From Bacteroidota bacterium (lineage in GTDB: Bacteria > Bacteroidota > Bacteroidia > JABDFU01), in the NCBI GenBank assembly GCA_016183775.1, contig JACPDY010000036.1, positions 1-51,240 on the forward strand: DNA of 51,240 bases, in the 5' to 3' direction. Position 1 is the stretch's first letter. Each line of letters opens with the position of its first letter. The notes below the pieces were generated by a model. That model searched no databases and had not been told where the DNA came from. It worked only from the letters and a program-made list of their open reading frames with translations. A program made the translations under genes and the position numbers. Positions 1 to 8,075 of the stretch are shown piece by piece.

Positions 1-125
1 GTGGATTTTCCCGCCCCATTTTTACCTGCAAGTCCTACCCTGTCCTTTTGGTTGATCAGAAAAGAGATGTCCTCAAAAAGAAAAGAACCTCCAAACCCAA
101 CACTCATTCCATTTACCGATATCAT
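1..125 (-). CDS. ABC-F family ATPase, N-terminal fragment
   Basis: Only the first 41 codons lie in the window; the gene continues beyond position 1. Read from the ATG at 125, the protein starts MISVNGMSVGFGG and reaches a Walker A motif GKNGAGKS(T) at residues 34-42. This layout, a short beta-strand lead followed by the P-loop with no membrane segment, is typical of the duplicated-ATPase ABC-F proteins (Uup/YdiF/EttA type). These act on ribosomes rather than as transporters. A TAccTTTG promoter element lies just upstream on the same strand. The exact subfamily cannot be decided from this fragment, and an ordinary ABC transporter ATPase remains possible. Confidence 0.72.
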   Translation of the reverse strand, partial: MISVNGMSVGFGGSFLFEDISFLINQKDRVGLAGKNGAGKS

Positions 126-146
126 CTTCCACTATTTTTAAGCCTG

Positions 147-154
147 CAAAGGTA
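147..154 (-). promoter_or_regulatory. Bacteroidota -7 element for the ABC-F gene
   Basis: On the minus strand positions 154-147 read TAccTTTG followed by C, matching the Bacteroidota sigma-A -7 consensus TAnnTTTG. It lies 21 bases before the ABC-F ATG. No clear -33 TTG was found at ideal spacing. Confidence 0.5.
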
Positions 155-346
155 CGAAATGTAACTGGTTGAGCGCTATAAGGGTCAGGCAAAAATAAGC
201 TTTACCTTTTCCTGCAAAAGCGCAAAGAGCGCAAAGGCTTTTAACAAACCTCTTTTATCTCTCTTTTTCTTCGCGCGAAACCAACACCGAGCATATCTAT
301 AATATGGCCCTGATAATTATCATACCCCTTTATTCCTGTTATATTG

Positions 347-354
347 TACTTTTG
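347..354 (+). promoter_or_regulatory. Bacteroidota -7 element for the DUF983 gene
   Basis: TActTTTG followed by C at 347-354 matches TAnnTTTG. It lies 12 bases before the ATG at 367 and inside the longer open frame that could start at 304. If it is the real promoter, the 304 start cannot be used. Confidence 0.5.
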
Positions 355-366
355 CAAGTATATTTT

Positions 367-750
367 ATGAATTTCAGGGGAACCAAATTATACAGCATAG
401 TAAAGGCTAAATGTCCGCGTTGCCATGAAGGGAATTTTTATGAAACAACCAACCCATACAACCTGAAGAAATTTGACAAGATGCATAAACGTTGTCCCGT
501 TTGCGGGCAGGATTTTGAACGTGAACCTGGCTTTTATTATGGAGCTACTTATGCCAGCTATGGTATGACGGTAGGATTTGGCATTCTCACGTACTTATTA
601 AGTACTGTTGTTTTCAAAATTGATGATATTCATTTTTTATATTTCTTTCCTGCACTGATAGTCCTTTTGGGCCCCGTATTTTTCCGTACTTCGCGGCTGG
701 TATGGATCAATCTGTTTGTGAAATATGATCCGGCGGCGAATAAAAGTTGA
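367..750 (+). CDS. DUF983 family membrane protein
   Basis: The protein has 127 residues from the ATG at 367 and belongs to the DUF983 family of small zinc-ribbon-like membrane proteins, whose function is unknown. Two CxxC pairs (CPRCHEG near residue 14 and CPVCGQDF near residue 43) probably bind a metal on the cytoplasmic side. They are followed by the family segment REPGFYYGATYASYG and two hydrophobic helices (about residues 60-80 and 88-106). The frame is open back to 304, but the promoter-like TAnnTTTG inside that extension and its lack of family similarity favour 367. No operon partner is evident; the next gene is 85 bases away. Confidence 0.8.
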   Translation: MNFRGTKLYSIVKAKCPRCHEGNFYETTNPYNLKKFDKMHKRCPVCGQDFEREPGFYYGATYASYGMTVGFGILTYLLSTVVFKIDDIHFLYFFPALIVLLGPVFFRTSRLVWINLFVKYDPAANKS

Positions 751-835
751 TCGGTAAAACACATACATTTTTAAAATTTATCCCTTACTTTGTTCTTGAA
801 ATAACGGGCCTGCATAAATAGTGCCGACGCTTAAC

Positions 836-2581
836 ATGGGAAAAAAGAACAAACAATCTCAACCAAACAAACCGGTACAACAAAGCCCCAAGCCGGAAAC
901 CAAAAAAACATGGCTTATAGCTGGAGGAATTGTACTGGTAACACTGCTTTGTTACACCCCTTTATTCAACAATGATTTTTTGAAAACATGGGATGATATG
1001 GCCTATGTTACAAACAACGAACTAATAAAGGATCTTTCTGCCAATGGTATTGCGCGTATATTTAAGGAGGATGGGGGTCTTTACGCCAACTATCACCCGC
1101 TTACCACATTGTCGCTCGCCCTTAATTACCACGAAGGTGTTACACCTTTTCCTTTTCAGTTCACCAACCTGCTGTTGCACCTCTTCAATACCGCACTTGT
1201 ATTTGTATTTATTTACCTGCTTAGCGATAAAAAGATCATCCTCGCGTCGATCGTTTCATTATGGTTTGGCATACACCCCATGCATGTGGAAAGTGTAGCC
1301 TGGATCTCTGAACGTAAAGATGTACTTTATACATTCTTCTTTCTCACCGGACTTGTTACCTATTGGAGGTATATTACTTCCAACTTCGCGCTAAAATGGT
1401 ATATACTTACCATGCTTTTATTTGCGCTAAGCATGCTTTCGAAGGCAATGGCGGCTTCCTTCCCGGTAGTTTTACTTTGTGTGGATTACCTGGTGAAACG
1501 AAAATTCAGCGTAAAACTCATTGCTGAAAAGATCCCATTTGTGGCCTATGCAATAGTGATGGGAATTATAGCCATAAAAATGCAGGCTGCCGGCAATGCA
1601 ACTACCGCTTTAACATTTCCTGCATTCAGCAGGTTGCTGCATGCCTCCTATGGCTTCACCATGTATATTTCAAAAATGCTTGTTCCCACAGGGCTTTCGG
1701 CTTTTTACCCTTATCCCTACCCGCTTACCAATTCATATTGGAACATCGACGTCATTCCCTCAGAGTTATACACAACACTAGCTGTAACACTTTCTATTAT
1801 TGCTGCTGTGATATATATTGCGGTAAAGCAAAACTCGTTAAGCCGATGGATATTGTTTGGCATGGGTTTTTACCTAGCTTCTATAGCCCTTGTGCTGCAA
1901 TACTTTCCAGTTGGCAGAGCCATTATTTCCGATCGATATTCATACGTACCATATATAGGCTTGTTTTGCATTATTGGAGCATTTATCCAACACTATGTTA
2001 CTTCGTCCAACACTAAACAAATGGGCAAAATACTCCTGGGTGCGGCCGGAATATATTCATTGGTATTATGCTACAAAACATACCAGCAGGTACAGGTATG
2101 GAAGAACGATGATACACTTTGGTCGAATACAATAAAAAAATACCCGGGTGATAACCGCATAGTGTTGAGTTATTTCAATCGTGCTTCTTACTATTATATG
2201 CAGAATAAATTCGATGCCGCGCTGAATGACTTTTTAGTGATCTCCAAACAAAACTCAAAAGACGACAATGTTATGGTGCGCATAGGAACTATATACGGCC
2301 AGCAAAAAAACGACCTTAACAACGCTATTTTATACTTCCGGAAAGCTTATGAAGTGAACCCGCAAAACACAGAAGCATTAAAATACCTGGCTACTGCCTA
2401 TGGCCTCAAAGGGGACTTTACAAGTTCACTGGCTTACGCGCAGGAAGGCATTAAACTATCTCCCAACGACCCCGACCTGTACATAAATGCGGCAGTGAGT
2501 CTGCATAACCTGGGAAAAATTGAAGAAGAAACCATTTACAAAAACAAAGCGGAAGAGCTTAAAAGGCAAAAGGGGCAGTAA
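836..2581 (+). CDS. TMTC-like polytopic membrane protein with C-terminal TPR repeats
   Basis: The protein has 581 residues if it starts at the ATG at 836; a GTG at 821 would add five. After a charged, Pro/Gln-rich cytoplasmic tail (about 1-25) come roughly nine or ten membrane helices up to about residue 410, then two or three tetratricopeptide repeats (about 430-575). The stretch HPMHVESVAWISERKDVL near residue 147, with WDDMAYV and the YHPLTTLS motif before it, is characteristic of the TMTC/DUF1736 group. This group is related to GT-C glycosyltransferases that use lipid-linked sugars; eukaryotic TMTCs are O-mannosyltransferases. Bacterial members have no settled substrate. The acidic WDD in the first loop would be the likely catalytic site. 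It stands alone on this strand. Confidence 0.75.
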   Translation: MGKKNKQSQPNKPVQQSPKPETKKTWLIAGGIVLVTLLCYTPLFNNDFLKTWDDMAYVTNNELIKDLSANGIARIFKEDGGLYANYHPLTTLSLALNYHEGVTPFPFQFTNLLLHLFNTALVFVFIYLLSDKKIILASIVSLWFGIHPMHVESVAWISERKDVLYTFFFLTGLVTYWRYITSNFALKWYILTMLLFALSMLSKAMAASFPVVLLCVDYLVKRKFSVKLIAEKIPFVAYAIVMGIIAIKMQAAGNATTALTFPAFSRLLHASYGFTMYISKMLVPTGLSAFYPYPYPLTNSYWNIDVIPSELYTTLAVTLSIIAAVIYIAVKQNSLSRWILFGMGFYLASIALVLQYFPVGRAIISDRYSYVPYIGLFCIIGAFIQHYVTSSNTKQMGKILLGAAGIYSLVLCYKTYQQVQVWKNDDTLWSNTIKKYPGDNRIVLSYFNRASYYYMQNKFDAALNDFLVISKQNSKDDNVMVRIGTIYGQQKNDLNNAILYFRKAYEVNPQNTEALKYLATAYGLKGDFTSSLAYAQEGIKLSPNDPDLYINAAVSLHNLGKIEEETIYKNKAEELKRQKGQ

Positions 2582-2647
2582 AATATTTGTTCCACATTAA
2601 TACAGAACCTTCTGAAAAACTATCTCAAGAAATACTATGCAACAAAC

Positions 2648-2685
2648 AGCCCGACTCGTCAGGCTGGCTAAGTCGAAGTCGGGCT
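2648..2685. repeat. GC-rich hairpin between genes
   Basis: AGCCCGACT at 2648-2656 is the exact reverse complement of AGTCGGGCT at 2677-2685, with a 20-base loop. It lies in the 259-base gap after the TMTC-like gene and may act as a terminator, although no strong T-run follows. The rest of the gap shows no gene. Confidence 0.5.
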
Positions 2686-2840
2686 CCGGCAAGCTTATAC
2701 AAAAATTTTTGGATGACAGACACGCTCAAACCCAGCACCGACAACTGAATTACCATTTTGGTATTTAGCCGCAAACACAAACTTTTTTTATTGAATTGTC
2801 TTGAGTACCTTAGAGGAATAAACTAACACAATTAAACACC

Positions 2841-3365
2841 ATGCTTGTAAAACTTAACCTTGCACTTGCTTTTGAAACGCTTGTTTTAATTGCCGCGCTT
2901 TTTTTATTGATATATATTAATAAAAATCAACTGAGTAAATGGTACCGGTATGCCGGCATAGCCATTGTCGTTTTTATTATGGGATTAATGTTATGTTCTG
3001 TTGCAGCCAGCTGCCGCATGTGCGGACATAAAAAAATGGGCGGCTGTGAAATGAGCGGCATGGGGAAACACAAACGCATGATGTGCATGAGTGCAACAAT
3101 GCAGGGCGGTTGTTGTGAACAGATGATGCAGGGTTGTGGCAACAAAATGATGGGTTGCGGAATGGGACATGGAATGGGAATGGGAATGCATCATGGATCC
3201 TGCGGAATGGGTATGGGTAGTGGCTGTATGATGGGTTCTGACAAAGGCCACTGCGGAATGGACAAAGAAGACTGCGGAATGAAAAACGATGATGAAAAAG
3301 AAGAGTGCATGAAAAAATGCGGCAAAGATTCCATTATTAAAAAAGAAGTGATCATTAAAAAGTAA
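2841..3365 (+). CDS. Met/Cys/Gly/His-rich membrane-anchored protein
   Basis: This 174-residue protein is not a family I can name. It has two hydrophobic helices (about residues 4-27 and 36-58), then a tail that is almost wholly low-complexity Gly, Met, Cys, His and Lys with repeated units such as CGMGMG, GHGMGMGMHHG and MMQGCGNKMMGCG. About 15 cysteines and 25 methionines are present. Such soft-ligand-rich tails suggest binding of Cu(I), Ag(I) or another thiophilic metal, but no CxxC metallochaperone fold or cupredoxin is visible. The last 30 residues become charged, ending in KKEVIIKK. The antisense frames across this region are artefacts of the biased composition. It stands alone, with no copper ATPase or regulator beside it. 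Confidence 0.65.
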   Translation: MLVKLNLALAFETLVLIAALFLLIYINKNQLSKWYRYAGIAIVVFIMGLMLCSVAASCRMCGHKKMGGCEMSGMGKHKRMMCMSATMQGGCCEQMMQGCGNKMMGCGMGHGMGMGMHHGSCGMGMGSGCMMGSDKGHCGMDKEDCGMKNDDEKEECMKKCGKDSIIKKEVIIKK

Positions 3366-3402
3366 AAAAAGACTTGGGCTAAAACCCTCATTTCCCAGCC
3401 AA

Positions 3403-3438
3403 TTTAATTGCCCCGGCATTAATGCCGGGGCAATTAAA
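3403..3438. repeat. Perfect 36-bp palindrome (REP/terminator-like)
   Basis: Each half holds 18 bases, with the core CCCCGGCATT at 3411-3420 and its exact complement at 3421-3430. The palindrome is flanked by a second, looser inverted repeat: GGGCTAAAA near 3377 and GGCTTTAGCC near 3453. The nested symmetry resembles a dispersed REP-like element that may also terminate the upstream gene. Confidence 0.6.
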
Positions 3439-3505
3439 ATTCAGTATCTCCGGCTTTAGCCCCAACCTACAAATCGACAATTGGTTAATTTCATAATCTC
3501 CTGTT

Positions 3506-4165
3506 ATGTTAAATCCTCAAACATTAAAGTTTTTAGCTTCGTTAAAAAAGAACAACAACAAAGAATGGTTTGATAAAAACCGTCCGGCATACGAAACTGC
3601 GAGAAAGGATTTTCAGACTTTTGTTGACACCCTCATACCCGAACTTGCACGTTTCGACAAGGCTGTGACGGGACTTGAAGGCAAAAAGTGTTTATTCCGC
3701 ATAAACCGAGATGTACGCTTTTCGAAAAACAAATCTCCCTACAAAACCAATTTTGGCGCCATTATTAATCCAGGCGGGAAAAAATCAAACCTGCCCGGTT
3801 ATTATATTCATATTGAGCCGGGAGCGGCCTTTATTGCAGGTGGCGTATGGATGCCAGAAGCTGATAAACTGAATGCCATTCGCCAGGAGATCGATTACAA
3901 TCTCCCCGAATTTCAAAAAATAGTGAACGATAAAAATTTCAAAAAGCATTTCGGAAAATTAAGCCAGGAGGATAAACTTGTCAATCCACCCAAAGGGTAT
4001 GATAAAGAAAATCCCGCACTTGAATTGTTAAAATTAAAAAGCTTTATTGCCTATAAAGATCTGAATTCAAAAGTGCTCACTTCCAAAACATTCTTAAAAC
4101 AATGTGTTGAAACATTCAAAGCGATGTATGCATTGAATTTGTTTTTGAGAAGGGCGATGGATTAG
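3506..4165 (+). CDS. DUF2461 (TIGR02453) family protein
   Basis: The protein has 219 residues and matches the DUF2461 family from the start: LKFLASLKKNNNKEWFDKNR, then FRINRDVRFSKNKSPYKTNFGA near residue 75 and GYYIHIEP near 100. No biochemical function is established for this family. Length agrees with usual members. The last residues (NLFLRRAMD) run into a low-complexity inverted repeat at 4176, so the natural C-terminus may be slightly altered. No signal peptide or membrane segment is seen, so it is probably cytoplasmic. Confidence 0.85.
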   Translation: MLNPQTLKFLASLKKNNNKEWFDKNRPAYETARKDFQTFVDTLIPELARFDKAVTGLEGKKCLFRINRDVRFSKNKSPYKTNFGAIINPGGKKSNLPGYYIHIEPGAAFIAGGVWMPEADKLNAIRQEIDYNLPEFQKIVNDKNFKKHFGKLSQEDKLVNPPKGYDKENPALELLKLKSFIAYKDLNSKVLTSKTFLKQCVETFKAMYALNLFLRRAMD

Positions 4166-4175
4166 CCTCACCCTG

Positions 4176-4194
4176 CCCTCTCCGAAGGAGAGGG
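4176..4194. repeat. Short hairpin of the CCCTCTCC type
   Basis: CCCTCTCC at 4176-4183 pairs exactly with GGAGAGGG at 4187-4194 around a 3-base loop, directly after the DUF2461 gene. A related CTCTCTCC/GGAGAGAG hairpin occurs inside the small insertion near 32.1 kb, so this is a word shared by repeats of this genome. Confidence 0.6.
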
Positions 4195-4238
4195 TGCTAA
4201 CGCACTTGCCTTGTTTTCAAAAAACATCCGAAAATTAT

Positions 4239-4246
4239 TAACTTTG
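4239..4246 (+). promoter_or_regulatory. -7 element of the toxin-antitoxin pair
   Basis: TAacTTTG followed by C at 4239-4246 matches the Bacteroidota -7 consensus. A TTG at 4211-4213 could serve as the -33 element, though the 25-base gap is somewhat long. The antitoxin ATG follows 25 bases downstream. Confidence 0.5.
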
Positions 4247-4271
4247 CATCGTATCTAAAATCATAATTACT

Positions 4272-4502
4272 ATGACAGCTACTGCAATAAAAAAAGAGTT
4301 AAACGCTTATTTGCCTCTGTTATCAAACAAGCAACAAGAATTATTGCTATCTATGGTAAAAAACATATTACACATAGAACCATCCGGCCAACGGATAAGC
4401 GTTAAGCAATATAATAAAGAAATAGCCAAAGCAGAAAAGCAAATAGCCAAGGGGAAATTCACAACACAAGAGGATTTGAAAAAAGAAATGAAGGGATGGT
4501 AA
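4272..4502 (+). CDS. Putative antitoxin of a RelE/ParE-type module
   Basis: This is a 76-residue, charged, mostly helical protein without a membrane segment. Its function rests mainly on context: it is immediately followed, with a 7-base overlap, by a RelE/ParE-like toxin gene. The C-terminal half (KQYNKEIAKAEKQIAKGKF then EDLKKEMKGW) resembles the toxin-wrapping tail of small Bacteroidota antitoxins. A clear DNA-binding fold is not visible in the first half (NAYLPLLSNKQQELLLSMV). It would neutralise the toxin and probably autoregulate the promoter at 4239. Confidence 0.7.
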   Translation: MTATAIKKELNAYLPLLSNKQQELLLSMVKNILHIEPSGQRISVKQYNKEIAKAEKQIAKGKFTTQEDLKKEMKGW

Positions 4503-4804
4503 AAGGTAAAGCTTATAAAATAATTTGGGCTGACTTAGCCAAAGAACAACTAAAAGATATTTACAAATACATTAAAAAAGATTCTGAGCAAAATGCTAAA
4601 AAAGTGCGCTCGGCTATTTTGGTATCCACAGCTGTTTTAGAAACAGGCAAGGAAATATACAAAGCGGCTCAACTCAAAATAAATAATAAAGGGAATTACA
4701 GAGCCTATATTATTTACAGTTACCGCATAACATACAAAATAGAAGTTGATACCATTGAAATATTAAGAGTGAGACATACCAGCAGAGAACCACTGGAGCA
4801 TTGA
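4496..4804 (+). CDS. RelE/ParE superfamily toxin
   Basis: The protein has 102 residues. The order IIWADLAKEQLKDIYKYIKK, then NYRAYIIYSYRITYKIEVD and IEILRVRHTSREP, is the RelE/ParE plan: N-terminal strand, helical hairpin, then a beta-sheet with conserved Arg and Tyr and a C-terminal RVRHTSR motif. RelE members cleave ribosome-bound mRNA and ParE members poison gyrase; the sequence alone does not decide, though the RHTSREP tail is more ParE-like. The start overlaps the antitoxin stop by 7 bases, indicating translational coupling. The gene looks intact. Confidence 0.8.
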   Translation: MVKGKAYKIIWADLAKEQLKDIYKYIKKDSEQNAKKVRSAILVSTAVLETGKEIYKAAQLKINNKGNYRAYIIYSYRITYKIEVDTIEILRVRHTSREPLEH

Positions 4805-4841
4805 TTTTCCCATTGTGCACTTTTTTGAGAAGGGTGAGGAC

Positions 4842-5567
4842 CTACTTCCTCAACTCAAAATTCTTCCCCAAATAAACCTTCCTCACCTGCTCATCATTCG
4901 CAAGGTCTTCGGCCGAACCGGCTTTAAGGATAGAGCCTTCAAACAACAGGTAGGCCCGGTCGGTGATACTTAATGTTTCGTGTACATTGTGGTCGGTGAT
5001 CAATATGCCGATATTTTTTGCTTTCAGCTTATGCACTACGGCCTGTATATCTTCAACAGCAATGGGATCAACACCGGCAAAAGGTTCGTCGAGTAAAATA
5101 AATTTAGGATCAACAGCGAGGCAGCGTGCTATCTCTGTTCTTCTGCGCTCACCGCCCGAAAGCCGGTCGCCGATGCTTTTGCGTATATGCTGCAGGCCGA
5201 ATTCATCCAGCAGCAGCTCCAGTTTTTCGGCCTGTTCCTTTTTATCAAGCTTTGTCATTTCAAGAATGGCCTTTATGTTATCCTCCACACTCAGCTTGCG
5301 GAATACCGATGCCTCCTGCGGCAAATAACCAATACCCATCTGGGCGCGTTTGTACATGGGCTGTTCGGTAATATCTGTGTCATCCAGGAAAATTTTACCG
5401 GAGTTCGGTTTTATCATTCCCACGATCATATAAAACGATGTGGTTTTCCCCGCACCATTAGGACCCAGCAACCCAACAATCTCGCCCTGGCTTACCTGCA
5501 CCGACACATCTTTTGCCACCGCGCGGCTTTTATATTTTTTGGTAATATTTTCTGTACGTAAAATCAT
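4842..5567 (-). CDS. lptB: LPS export ABC transporter ATP-binding protein LptB
   Basis: From the ATG at 5567 the protein has 241 residues; the frame is open to 5621, but family members start with MILRTEN-like sequence. It carries Walker [10 protein letters not shown], the LptB-typical [19 protein letters not shown], signature LSGGERRR, Walker B FILLDEPF followed by [12 protein letters not shown], and the switch histidine in [10 protein letters not shown]. LptB powers extraction of lipopolysaccharide from the inner membrane with LptF/LptG, which are not in this window. It lies downstream of the DUF5686 gene on the same strand with a 102-base gap. Confidence 0.93.
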   Translation of the reverse strand: MILRTENITKKYKSRAVAKDVSVQVSQGEIVGLLGPNGAGKTTSFYMIVGMIKPNSGKIFLDDTDITEQPMYKRAQMGIGYLPQEASVFRKLSVEDNIKAILEMTKLDKKEQAEKLELLLDEFGLQHIRKSIGDRLSGGERRRTEIARCLAVDPKFILLDEPFAGVDPIAVEDIQAVVHKLKAKNIGILITDHNVHETLSITDRAYLLFEGSILKAGSAEDLANDEQVRKVYLGKNFELRK

Positions 5568-5669
5568 ACTACTACGCCCATTGCCTGAATAAGATTGCGA
5601 CTTCAGTAAATCCTGATTCATATTTTACTTTATTTGAATTATGTAACATAAGCTTCGTAGTACGCTGTA

Positions 5670-8075
5670 TCAGAATGAAAGTTGAATAGAGCCCCGTATA
5701 CCAAATTTAGAAATATCCGGTTTATCTAAGTACGTCAATCTCCAGAAAGCATCAAAGCGGAAAATTTTGGCGATATTTTCAACGCCCGCGCCTACTTCGG
5801 CATAAGCGCCCTTATCCAGCCAGGATAAACCGTTTGGCAGAACAGTTACATCAAGATTCTTAGGGTTTAAGTGTCCCAGCAATCCTTTCGCGATAAACAC
5901 TTCTCTCCATTTCAACTTTCTGAATAACGGAATACGGTTAAAAAAGAACCCGTCAAAGTGGTGAAATATGGAAATCGTAATATAGCGGTCGCTCACAAAC
6001 TCGAAAAAATTCATGAGGTTGTAGGAAGAGTAATCGTAAATGTATGTTTCATTACCGGGATGAATAAAGCCGAAAGGGGTGAAATACAAACGATCATCAA
6101 TGCTCGCTACCATTCTGTGATAATCATACTCCCCTCCAAAAATGCCGCTCCCTCCATACGTATACTGAAAGGTTAACACAGGCGAGCGTGTTCCAAGACT
6201 GGTACGGGTAAATCCATCACCAACAAATTTTTCATCACGCGCATAACGTGTAACAAGACTAAATTCAGACGCATTAATGAATTCCCGTTCATCCAGTTTG
6301 CTGTTGAGTGTATTAAATAAATATTTGTCACCCAATATCTGGCTAAATATCCTGTTCGTAAAAAGCAACTTATTGCTGAATCCGGGATACCACTCCTGTT
6401 CATAAAAAGCTTCGGTCTTTTCAATAGCCGTCATGTTTTTAAGCGATCGCGCCCTGAAAACGGATGACAGGATATTATCCTGCGAAAAAGCGGTTGCGCT
6501 TTGTCCCAGCACTTCGTAATCATTCTTGTAAGATACACCGGCTATTATCCTGGGCTTCTTGGATAAAAATGTTTTGTAACCCATACTGTATTTGAACTGC
6601 TTATCCTTTATTCCGTAAGCTACGTATCCGTTCAGTTCATACCATTCGCTGAAAGCAATACTTGTACGGCCCCCGAAACGCAAACGCCAACCCTCTATTC
6701 CGTTAAAACTTGCCAGGTTATAATAGGGACCAATATCAAAGTAATTAAATGTTTTATACCCGCTTATAAAAATTGTCACAATATCCACCCAGGTTTTATA
6801 TATAGGAAGCGTTTGAATGGTATCAACCATTTTGTAAATAGCCTTTTCATTTTTAGTGAGTGTATCATGGCGCACACCATTCCAATAGTCATCATTCCTC
6901 TTCAACGCCTCATCATCAACAACCAGGTTAGTGGCATCTGAATAAAAGTCGCCGAAATGTGGTTTGTTAATGACAAAGTTTTTATACGAAGTTGTTTTAC
7001 GTCCGTATATCCCCATTGTATTGTCCTTAACCGAAAAGTCGATCACCAGCTTATCTTTATGGAGCATCCAAACGCTGTCAACACGTTCGTAATCCTGTAT
7101 CACAGACAAGCCATTAATAAAATTAATATTGGCATCATTGGCTATACTCATCTCCAGGCGCTTAATAGCGAACGTTGTATCCGCGATCCACATGTTTCCC
7201 TCAAAACAAAATTCCTGTTTGCGTTTGGGCTTGAATTGGATCTGGTAGCACCAGTGATTGTCAACATACATACTATCGATCAGGTAATACTTATAAAAGA
7301 AAAGTCCATTATCAGAAACGGGACTGGCAAAACCCTTGGAGAATAGAATAATGCTGTTTTCATAGACATTAAGATTCAGATACATATCGCCCAGAAATTG
7401 TGATATACTGGAGTTCTGCACACCGGAAATTTTACTTGCTTTTACAACTTCCTTTTTCTCTTTCGGATCGCGGCGATAATAATAATCGGAAAGCGTTTCG
7501 GTTATAAAAAGCGGGAGAAAAGGTTTTTCACTCCTGTTTGTGCTGTCAATATTATCAAAAATAAATTTAATGGGTTTCATTATTTTCCGATTCTTGAATT
7601 CCTTGTTGATATTATTCAGATCGAACTCCAGCTTGTTGTAAGATTCATACTGGTATGCATCCAAAAGATCTCTGTCATTTTTAGGTTTATGAGCGATCAC
7701 TTTACGCAATATCCGGTGAGCCGGATTTTCACCCGCTTTCACTTCAACCACCTGCAGGTTGATAGCATTCTCTTCCAATAAAATTGTAATGTTCTGGGAG
7801 ACATTACGCCTGATCCCGACCGTCGTACTCTTATATCCAACAAAGGTCGCGACAACAGAATCCGAAACCGCATTGGTGCTTATATCGTAATTGCCGTCAA
7901 AATCACTGGTGGCACCATTCTTCGTGCCTTTGAAAATAACATTTACAAATGGTAAAGGCTCCTTGGTTTTAGCATCGAGTATCTTACCGGTAACTCTTGT
8001 CTGCGCAAAGGCTCCACCTGTCAGCAATAAAATTGCTATCACACAAAATAAACCTCTCATAATACGTAGTGCCAT
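5670..8075 (-). CDS. DUF5686/carboxypeptidase-regulatory-domain outer-membrane protein
   Basis: The protein has 801 residues. A signal peptide (MALRIMRGLFCVIAILLLTGGAFA) is followed by a carboxypeptidase-regulatory-like beta-sandwich (about 25-110; GKILDAKTKEPLPFVNVIFKGTKNGATSDFDGNY split across the usual motif) and then the DUF5686 region. The latter begins with NPAHRILRKVIAHKPKND and ends in amphipathic beta strands with a terminal Phe (IRGSIQLSF), as expected for an outer-membrane barrel. These proteins are widespread and abundant in Bacteroidota, and their role is unknown. Its position next to lptB may be chance. Length is normal and no frame damage is seen. Confidence 0.85.
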   Translation of the reverse strand: MALRIMRGLFCVIAILLLTGGAFAQTRVTGKILDAKTKEPLPFVNVIFKGTKNGATSDFDGNYDISTNAVSDSVVATFVGYKSTTVGIRRNVSQNITILLEENAINLQVVEVKAGENPAHRILRKVIAHKPKNDRDLLDAYQYESYNKLEFDLNNINKEFKNRKIMKPIKFIFDNIDSTNRSEKPFLPLFITETLSDYYYRRDPKEKKEVVKASKISGVQNSSISQFLGDMYLNLNVYENSIILFSKGFASPVSDNGLFFYKYYLIDSMYVDNHWCYQIQFKPKRKQEFCFEGNMWIADTTFAIKRLEMSIANDANINFINGLSVIQDYERVDSVWMLHKDKLVIDFSVKDNTMGIYGRKTTSYKNFVINKPHFGDFYSDATNLVVDDEALKRNDDYWNGVRHDTLTKNEKAIYKMVDTIQTLPIYKTWVDIVTIFISGYKTFNYFDIGPYYNLASFNGIEGWRLRFGGRTSIAFSEWYELNGYVAYGIKDKQFKYSMGYKTFLSKKPRIIAGVSYKNDYEVLGQSATAFSQDNILSSVFRARSLKNMTAIEKTEAFYEQEWYPGFSNKLLFTNRIFSQILGDKYLFNTLNSKLDEREFINASEFSLVTRYARDEKFVGDGFTRTSLGTRSPVLTFQYTYGGSGIFGGEYDYHRMVASIDDRLYFTPFGFIHPGNETYIYDYSSYNLMNFFEFVSDRYITISIFHHFDGFFFNRIPLFRKLKWREVFIAKGLLGHLNPKNLDVTVLPNGLSWLDKGAYAEVGAGVENIAKIFRFDAFWRLTYLDKPDISKFGIRGSIQLSF

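Noticed and set aside
2991-3419. 142-residue minus-strand open frame across the Met/Cys-rich gene
   Set aside because: It is the complement of a highly biased coding sequence; its His/Phe-rich translation mirrors the Cys/Met/Lys codons of the plus strand, and it runs into the palindrome.
3400-3440. Possible CRISPR repeat
   Set aside because: It is a single palindrome with no regular spaced copies; no CRISPR-like array was seen anywhere in the window.
5126-5561. Plus-strand frames across lptB
   Set aside because: They are complements of a conserved ABC ATPase and have no family features.
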